A stretch of DNA of 19,453 nucleotides. Source: an uncultured Bacilli bacterium (GTDB taxonomy: Bacteria > Bacillota_I > Bacilli_A > RF39 > UBA660). How positions within the stretch are numbered: the stretch's first letter is position 1; each line of letters begins with the position of its first letter. Positions 15,384-19,453 of this stretch are shown here, one piece after another. The stretch covers positions 1 to 19,453 of the forward strand of contig CAOOMX010000027.1 in NCBI GenBank assembly GCA_948497845.1, read 5' to 3'. The notes under the pieces are model-generated. The model was given only the letters and a program-made list of their open reading frames with translations, was not told the DNA's origin and searched no databases. The translations under genes were made by a program, and so were the position numbers.

Positions 15384-15923
15384 ATGAATTTATCAAGTAT
15401 TGTTTTAATCTTAATTATTCTCTTAGGTGTAGGAGCTATCTTTTATATTATTACATATAATAATTTGATGAATTTTAAATTAAAGATTGAGAAAGCTGAA
15501 GGAATTATAGATGAAGCTTTAAGAAAAAAATACGATACTATTGTAAAACTAAATGGTATGATTAAAAAAGTTGTTACCAAAAAGGATTATTTAAAAGAAT
15601 ATGTTGCCTTGAAAGATAAACGTATTACCAATTATGATATGGATCGTAAACTAACAGAAGCTGAAAATTTAATTATGGAAGTAAAAGGTGATTTTCCTGA
15701 ACTTGATACTAAAGATTTTAATAAAGAAATAAAAGAGATTAAGCGTATTAATGAAGACTTAATCTCAAGTAAAAATTATTATAATAGAAATACTTCTATG
15801 TTAAATACCGTTATTCGTAAATTTCCAACCAATATTATTGCTAAAATTCATCGTTTTAAAATTAAACCCTTTTTCGATGGTAAAAATATGCAAGATGCTG
15901 TAATTGACGATTTTAAACTATAG
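15384..15923 (+). CDS. LemA-family membrane-anchored protein
   Basis: A 179-residue protein with one N-terminal membrane segment (about 5-24) and an all-helical outside or inside domain. The LemA pattern is clear: YNNLMNFKLKIEKAEGIIDEAL just after the membrane helix, FPELDTKDF near 104, RINEDLISSKNYYNRNTSMLN in the third helix, and RKFPTNIIAKIHRFKIKPFF near the end. LemA was named from a Listeria antigen; the molecular role is unknown, with a proposed link to membrane proteases in some species. It is the only plus-strand gene in the right half, with its own promoter and terminator, and is therefore expressed alone. It ends inside the ung 3' end. Confidence 0.88.
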   Translation: MNLSSIVLILIILLGVGAIFYIITYNNLMNFKLKIEKAEGIIDEALRKKYDTIVKLNGMIKKVVTKKDYLKEYVALKDKRITNYDMDRKLTEAENLIMEVKGDFPELDTKDFNKEIKEIKRINEDLISSKNYYNRNTSMLNTVIRKFPTNIIAKIHRFKIKPFFDGKNMQDAVIDDFKL

Positions 15924-16577
15924 TGACCAATCTATTTTGGTCATTTTATTTTTTTCTAAATATTCATTTGTTTTAGAAAATGGTTTACTGCCAAAAAAGC
16001 CTGAATAAGCTGAAAATGGTGATGGATGTGGACTTGTTATAATATAATGCTTTGGATTTGTTATTAACTTTGCTTTTTCCTTTGCAAAATTCCCCCATAA
16101 TATAAATACTACTGGCTCTTCTTTTTGATTCAAACATTTAATTATGTAGTCAGTTAAAGGTTCCCATCCCTTATTTCTGTGACTGGCAGCCTTATCCTTT
16201 TCTACTGTTAATACTGCATTTAATAAAAGAACTCCTTGTTTTGCCCAACCCGTTAGATCCCCATGATTTTTCGGGGGTATTCCTAAATCACTTTCTAATT
16301 CTTTATATATGTTTTGAAGTGATGGAGGTACTGCAACGCCTTTTTGTACAGAAAAAGAAAGTCCATGTGCTTGATTTACGCCATGATATGGATCTTGTCC
16401 TACAATAACTACTTTTGTATTTTTAAAGCTTGTTAATTTTAAGGCATTAAAGATATAATCTTTTGGTGGATATATAGTTTTTTCTTTATATTCTCTCATT
16501 ATACTTGTATAAAATTTATTAAATCCAGGACTATTCCATATTACATTTAGTAAGTTATCCCAGTCATTATTAATCAT
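15918..16577 (-). CDS. ung: Uracil-DNA glycosylase, family 1
   Basis: Removes uracil from DNA as the first step of base-excision repair. With the ATG at 16577 it has 219 residues, the usual size. Motif A GQDPYHG (residues 60-66) has the catalytic Asp62, and motif B HPSPFSAYSGFFG has His184. GLSFSV and NAVLTVEKDKAASHRNKGW are also typical. The frame is open to an ATG at 16595, but AGGAGG (16585-16590) lies between the two and 7 nt before the downstream ATG, which also overlaps the upstream gene's TGA as ATGA. I therefore choose 16577. The gene converges with the LemA-like gene and overlaps its stop by 6 nt. Confidence 0.96.
   Translation of the reverse strand: MINNDWDNLLNVIWNSPGFNKFYTSIMREYKEKTIYPPKDYIFNALKLTSFKNTKVVIVGQDPYHGVNQAHGLSFSVQKGVAVPPSLQNIYKELESDLGIPPKNHGDLTGWAKQGVLLLNAVLTVEKDKAASHRNKGWEPLTDYIIKCLNQKEEPVVFILWGNFAKEKAKLITNPKHYIITSPHPSPFSAYSGFFGSKPFSKTNEYLEKNKMTKIDWSL
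15922..15952 (+). terminator. Terminator of the LemA-like gene inside the end of ung
   Basis: TGACCAA (15924-15930) pairs with TTGGTCA (15937-15943) around TCTATT, followed by TTTTATTTTTTT on the plus strand. The hairpin bases also encode the last residues of ung (MTKIDWSL) on the other strand. Confidence 0.8.
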
Positions 16578-17374
16578 TTTAAAGCCTCCTTGCATGCTTC
16601 TAATACCCCTTCATAAGTATCTGCTGCTATTAAAAATAAACTGTTATGACAAAATCTTAAACCATCAGGTAGCTTTTCTTTCCATTCTTTAGGGAAGGGT
16701 TTCTTTAATTCTACTGTGTCCGCACTTTTGGGTACGCCTTGTGCTGCATAACCACCGCGATTATTCGGATAAATAACGTATATTGCTTCCGTTTCTGGTA
16801 AAAAATCTTGAAAATGTAAATGTTCTTTTAAGATAATTAATCTCTTATCATCACTTTCTTCATAATACTTTTTTACTAACTCTGTTTCTACTTCATATTT
16901 TTTCATCTTTGCTATTAATTTTTCTAGTATTATCTTAGCAAAGTTTACAGCTTCAAAAAATTCTTCATTACCATTTGAAACATTAAGCGGATTCATCGCA
17001 TCAATAGCTGTTGCCAGACTATTTTTCGCTCCTGTATTATCGGTTAAGTCTAAATCTTCAATAAATATTTTATCTATTTTTTTATAAACATAATCGCCAT
17101 AAAGTGCAGGTGCAAACGCTCTCCACAGCTTCCCAAAGGAAGCATACGGTATGCCATTTTCTCTTTTTTCATTATCACTTTGATGATGATCAAATTCACC
17201 CATGCCTATATCAAATATAATTCCATCAAAATTTTCTGGCACTTTATTAACTCTTTCGATGATTATATCTGGATTTATTATTCTTAAAAATGCTGCACTA
17301 AATACGTCATCTGTATGAAATTTCATTGAATGCGTTACAGCACATTTCATATTTTTTATGTCATTAATTGTCAT
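16574..17374 (-). CDS. MYG1-family protein (DHH-like metal-dependent hydrolase)
   Basis: A 266-residue protein of the MYG1/UPF0160 family, distantly related to DHH phosphoesterases; human MYG1 is a 3'-5' RNA exonuclease. Metal-binding residues are visible as His15 and His20-x-Asp22-Asp23 (THSMKFHTDDVFSAAFLR), Asp55 in FDIGMGEFDHHQ and the DHH triad at 62-64. GIPYASFGKLW and DNTGAKNSLATAIDAMNP are typical. The C-terminal half holds YPNNRGGYAAQGVP and PFPKEWKEKLPDGL, also typical of the family. It is shorter than eukaryotic members, as bacterial ones are. The ribosome site is weak (AAGAG). It forms a two-gene operon with ung through an ATGA overlap. Its bacterial substrate is not known; a nucleic-acid role would suit the pairing with ung. 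Confidence 0.87.
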   Translation of the reverse strand: MTINDIKNMKCAVTHSMKFHTDDVFSAAFLRIINPDIIIERVNKVPENFDGIIFDIGMGEFDHHQSDNEKRENGIPYASFGKLWRAFAPALYGDYVYKKIDKIFIEDLDLTDNTGAKNSLATAIDAMNPLNVSNGNEEFFEAVNFAKIILEKLIAKMKKYEVETELVKKYYEESDDKRLIILKEHLHFQDFLPETEAIYVIYPNNRGGYAAQGVPKSADTVELKKPFPKEWKEKLPDGLRFCHNSLFLIAADTYEGVLEACKEALK

Positions 17375-17398
17375 TTATTTCAACTCTTTTCTATAAAA

Positions 17399-17427
17399 AC
17401 AATACCATAGAAAAATGTTGATAACAA
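17399..17427 (-). promoter_or_regulatory. Candidate promoter of the MYG1-ung operon
   Basis: On the minus strand TTGTTA (17422-17427), 17 nt and TATTGT (17399-17404) preceded by TGG form a plausible extended -10 promoter. It overlaps the terminator hairpin of the surface-protein gene. Confidence 0.4.
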
Positions 17428-17446
17428 GATATTTATCAACATTTTT
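17411..17446. terminator. Perfect 14-bp terminator hairpin
   Basis: AAAAATGTTGATAA (17411-17424) and TTATCAACATTTTT (17433-17446) are perfect inverted copies around the 8-nt loop CAAGATAT. The A and T ends give a poly-U tail in both directions. It should end transcripts of the surface-protein gene and its broken tail before MYG1. Confidence 0.85.
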
Positions 17447-17450
17447 ATTA

Positions 17451-17598
17451 TTAAGATATTCTTAATGGATTTTTTGCTGTTCCTGTTCCACCCGTTAAGG
17501 TTACAAACACGAAAAAACGGAAAGCGGTTCTCCTTTGGGCGAACTGTATTGTCCTTTTTCTTCGATTTCATCGGCGATTTTTCATATACATTCGTCAA
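17451..17598 (-). pseudogene. Broken third copy of the surface-protein tail
   Basis: The 148 nt after the surface-protein stop contain no sound gene but hold two motifs of that protein's tail. One minus-strand frame reads VRP (17536-17544). Another reads VTLTGGTGTAKNPLRIS and then a stop (17451-17453), matching ITISSGSGTSANPIRIN and VNLSGGSGTESDPYRI in the other two copies. The distance from VRP to the glycine pair is 43 nt, against 33 nt in the other copies, so an indel shifts the frame. I read it as a decayed or displaced tail. The region is GC-rich for the window (33 of 80 in 17501-17580). Confidence 0.5.
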
Positions 17599-19453
17599 TC
17601 AGTTTATTCTAATTGGATTAGCGCTGGTGCCTGATCCACTAGAAATTGTAATGTTAGAGTTTAGGTAAAAGACTGGACGCGTACTATAAGTTCGAGTCAC
17701 CCGGCCCAACATAACGTTGCTACTTACACTCCCAGTATTTTTGATAATATAGGCAATATATGTGTAGCGCGTATCGGGTGATAGCGTCCATTCATTATTA
17801 CGTACAAATAACCAATTATTATTTTTTATTGTAGATCCATCATAATAAGGTAGCCCTTTCGTCCATGCATCGGGTAGTGCTGCAAATCCGTAATCACTTA
17901 CATACATTAAGCCTATTTTGGCTGAGTATGTTGTGTTTGAACTATTTGTTCCGACTTCTATATTGTAATATTGCTTTGCAGTACCTGTGGAAGAATAAGT
18001 CATTCCTCCTACTTTCCAAGATGTTGTTGCTATCTTATTACTCCATGTTGTACCTAACCCATTTAAATACGTTCCGTTTAATGTATTTGTGTTAAATGTA
18101 CTACTACTCCATGTATTTGATTCATTACTTGCTGATCCACTCCAAATATTATCTCCCAATGATGTACTCTTGATTAATTTTACTTGGTTTCCAAATATTC
18201 CTATGATTCTATATAAATTATCACTTGGGCATGTACTTGCTGTTGACCCAAAGCATACATAGTTATTTGGATTTGCTCCTGCATATCTATATGAGTTATC
18301 CCCTGCACTATTAGCTAATGACGAACTGTGATAATAAAGATTAGAATCTTTAGTATAGTTATTCTTAAAGCAAGTTGCTATATTTTGACCTTTACATACC
18401 TCTGCTAATGATTGTGTAACGGTTACGGTCACTGTTTTACTTGTGCTTGCTAAATAGTTCGTTCCTGCTGCTGCACTAATTGTAAACGATTGTGTTCCTG
18501 TTGTAATTCTGGCAAATGTTATCGTTTTACTTAAGGTATCTACACTGCAACTTGCATAAGTTTCCGTAGATGGTGATTTTGGTGTACAACTTACTATTCC
18601 ATCTCCTGTATATGTATAAGTTATTGTGGCTGTTGAATTAACTGTTGCTGCTGTGCTTTCTATCGTAAATACTGGACTTGCTTTACTTATTGTTATTGTA
18701 TTACTACTACAATATGGAGAATATCCACTTTTTACTGCACACCAATATATCGTAGCTGTTCCTGCCGATGTTTTTGTTGGCTTAGTCGTACTTCCACTAG
18801 TAGCATAGTTACTTGCCGTTAATTGTGTACTTGTTGAATAATAAATACTGGTTGGCGTTGGACTAACATTAACTGTTACACTTTTTGATGTTCCATCATA
18901 AGTTGCTGACACATTTGATGTACTATTTGTAAATACTCCATCAATTGATACAGTCCCTTGATAAATATTCGATTCTCTATTATTACTATCTACTACTTTT
19001 ACTCGAATTTGATAAGAAGCTGCTGCTGTTAATCCACTAAATGTATAGCTATTTGTTGTTGATGTACTATTTACTGTTGTCCAATTACTTCCTCCATCTT
19101 TACTATACATATATTTTGCTATGTTTCCATCACCTTTAGTTGCTGTTGCATTTACGGTAATGCTATTACTTGTTTTTGTTGTTGTAGCTGTTACATTTGG
19201 TACTCTATAGGTATTGGTCGTTACATCTAATGTATATTCATTAGATACTCTACCATTTGTGTCTTCTACTTTTACTTTAATATTATAAGTTGTATTTTCA
19301 CTTAATCCTGTTATAGTGTATGTGTTCGTTGTTTGTGCTGCGCTCCAAGATCCATTTCCAACTTTATAATAGTATTTTGCTACACTATTTGTTCCTCCAG
19401 CTGCTGTTGTTGTTAAACTAATTGAATTATATGTTTTCGTATTTGTTACTGTT
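17599..19453 (-). CDS. Large secreted surface protein with FN3/Ig-like repeats and variable C-terminal domain (partial)
   Basis: The frame is open without interruption to the right edge, so the start, signal peptide and any anchor lie outside; 617 residues are visible. Counting from the edge, there are two fibronectin-type-III-like repeats (about 1-84 and 85-170, each with a YxF/YTxxGL...Y.I.VKV.D pattern). Two Ig-like, Ser/Thr-rich modules follow (about 172-257 and 259-350). A C-terminal domain (353-617) begins EVCKGQNIATCFKNNY and contains NSYRYAGANPNNYVCFG, NLYRIIGIFGNQVKLIK, KIGLMYVSDYGFAA and NEWTLSP...TRPVFYLNSN, ending NPIRIN with no sorting signal. I recognise this as a recurring surface-protein C-terminus of gut Bacillota, probably a C-type-lectin-like fold. 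The part between WTLSP and RPVFYL is GC-rich and looks diversified. The ligand is unknown. Confidence 0.82.
   Translation of the reverse strand, partial: TVTNTKTYNSISLTTTAAGGTNSVAKYYYKVGNGSWSAAQTTNTYTITGLSENTTYNIKVKVEDTNGRVSNEYTLDVTTNTYRVPNVTATTTKTSNSITVNATATKGDGNIAKYMYSKDGGSNWTTVNSTSTTNSYTFSGLTAAASYQIRVKVVDSNNRESNIYQGTVSIDGVFTNSTSNVSATYDGTSKSVTVNVSPTPTSIYYSTSTQLTASNYATSGSTTKPTKTSAGTATIYWCAVKSGYSPYCSSNTITISKASPVFTIESTAATVNSTATITYTYTGDGIVSCTPKSPSTETYASCSVDTLSKTITFARITTGTQSFTISAAAGTNYLASTSKTVTVTVTQSLAEVCKGQNIATCFKNNYTKDSNLYYHSSSLANSAGDNSYRYAGANPNNYVCFGSTASTCPSDNLYRIIGIFGNQVKLIKSTSLGDNIWSGSASNESNTWSSSTFNTNTLNGTYLNGLGTTWSNKIATTSWKVGGMTYSSTGTAKQYYNIEVGTNSSNTTYSAKIGLMYVSDYGFAALPDAWTKGLPYYDGSTIKNNNWLFVRNNEWTLSPDTRYTYIAYIIKNTGSVSSNVMLGRVTRTYSTRPVFYLNSNITISSGSGTSANPIRIN
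17674..17796 (-). other. Candidate variable region of the surface protein
   Basis: This stretch encodes the residues between NEWTLSP and TRP. Bases 17671-17790 hold 55 G+C of 120 by hand count, well above the rest of the gene. Codons unusual for this genome (ACG, CTA, CCC, GGG, CGC, CGG) occur together, and TGG ACG CTA and CCC are shared with the copy at 6443-6550 while the interior differs at most codons. The likely explanation is adenine-directed mutagenesis from a template repeat elsewhere. Confidence 0.45.

Noticed and set aside
17461..17540. Several AAC triplets in one frame, suggesting a retroelement template repeat
   Set aside because: They arise from the ACC/ACG/ACA threonine codons of the tail read in another frame. 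The stretch does not match the variable regions with adenine-only differences, and no reverse transcriptase is near.
17380..17598. A 72-codon minus-strand frame after the surface-protein gene as a small gene
   Set aside because: It runs through the terminator hairpin, has no ribosome site, and its bases carry tail motifs of the surface protein in other frames. A broken copy explains it better.
17599..19110. ATG at 19110 as the true start of the surface protein
   Set aside because: The frame is open to the window edge and the residues before this ATG complete one FN3-like repeat and form another. The ATG is inside a repeat and has no ribosome site.

Overview
The window is AT-rich chromosomal DNA of a walled, low-GC Bacillota, most likely an uncultured gut Bacilli/Erysipelotrichia/RF39-type lineage. 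This rests on base composition, WhiA/YvcK, a GerQ-type spore-coat protein, three Fem ligases and FtsEX. TGA is used as a stop codon, several times inside ATGA overlaps, and Trp is TGG, so the code is the standard bacterial one and not the Mycoplasma code. I saw no tRNA, rRNA, CRISPR array, insertion sequence or replication origin.

Layout, almost all on the minus strand. (1) 45-4871 is a tight cluster transcribed yvcK > whiA > nrdG > two shrunken EcfA-like proteins > truA > DUF421 membrane protein, with ATGA or longer overlaps at several joints. (2) 4946-6285 is a divergent pair, a YitT-family membrane protein (-) and a GerQ-like protein (+), whose -35 boxes overlap. (3) 6365-6712 is an isolated C-terminal fragment of a surface protein. 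(4) 6893-9691 is ftsE > ftsX > M23 peptidase, a division-linked wall-hydrolysis operon. (5) 9804-15218 is fem1 > fem2 > MOP flippase > fem3, a probable interpeptide-bridge and lipid-flipping operon. (6) A LemA-like protein (+, 15384-15923) converges on MYG1-family > ung (-, 15918-17374). (7) 17599 to the right edge is a large secreted protein with FN3 and Ig-like repeats and a C-terminal domain; its amino end lies outside the window.

The most unusual material is the C-terminal domain of protein (7). Its last ~60 residues, the fragment at 6365-6712 and a broken tail at 17451-17598 are three related copies of one cassette. In the first two, a stretch of about 105-125 nt is far richer in GC than its surroundings (hand counts 46-48%) and divergent in sequence. 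It is bounded by conserved codons (TGG ACG CTA ... CCC ... GGG ... CGN CCA). This looks like the variable region of a diversity-generating retroelement target, but no reverse transcriptase or template repeat is in the window. The second oddity is a pair of ABC-ATPase-like proteins upstream of truA, at the place usually held by ecfA1-ecfA2-ecfT. Both lack Walker A and have degenerate signature, Walker B and H-loop positions.

Functionally most of the window serves the cell envelope: YvcK and WhiA (carbon/wall metabolism and division), FtsEX with its peptidase (wall cleavage at division), Fem ligases with a flippase (precursor modification and export), GerQ (spore coat) and the displayed surface protein.
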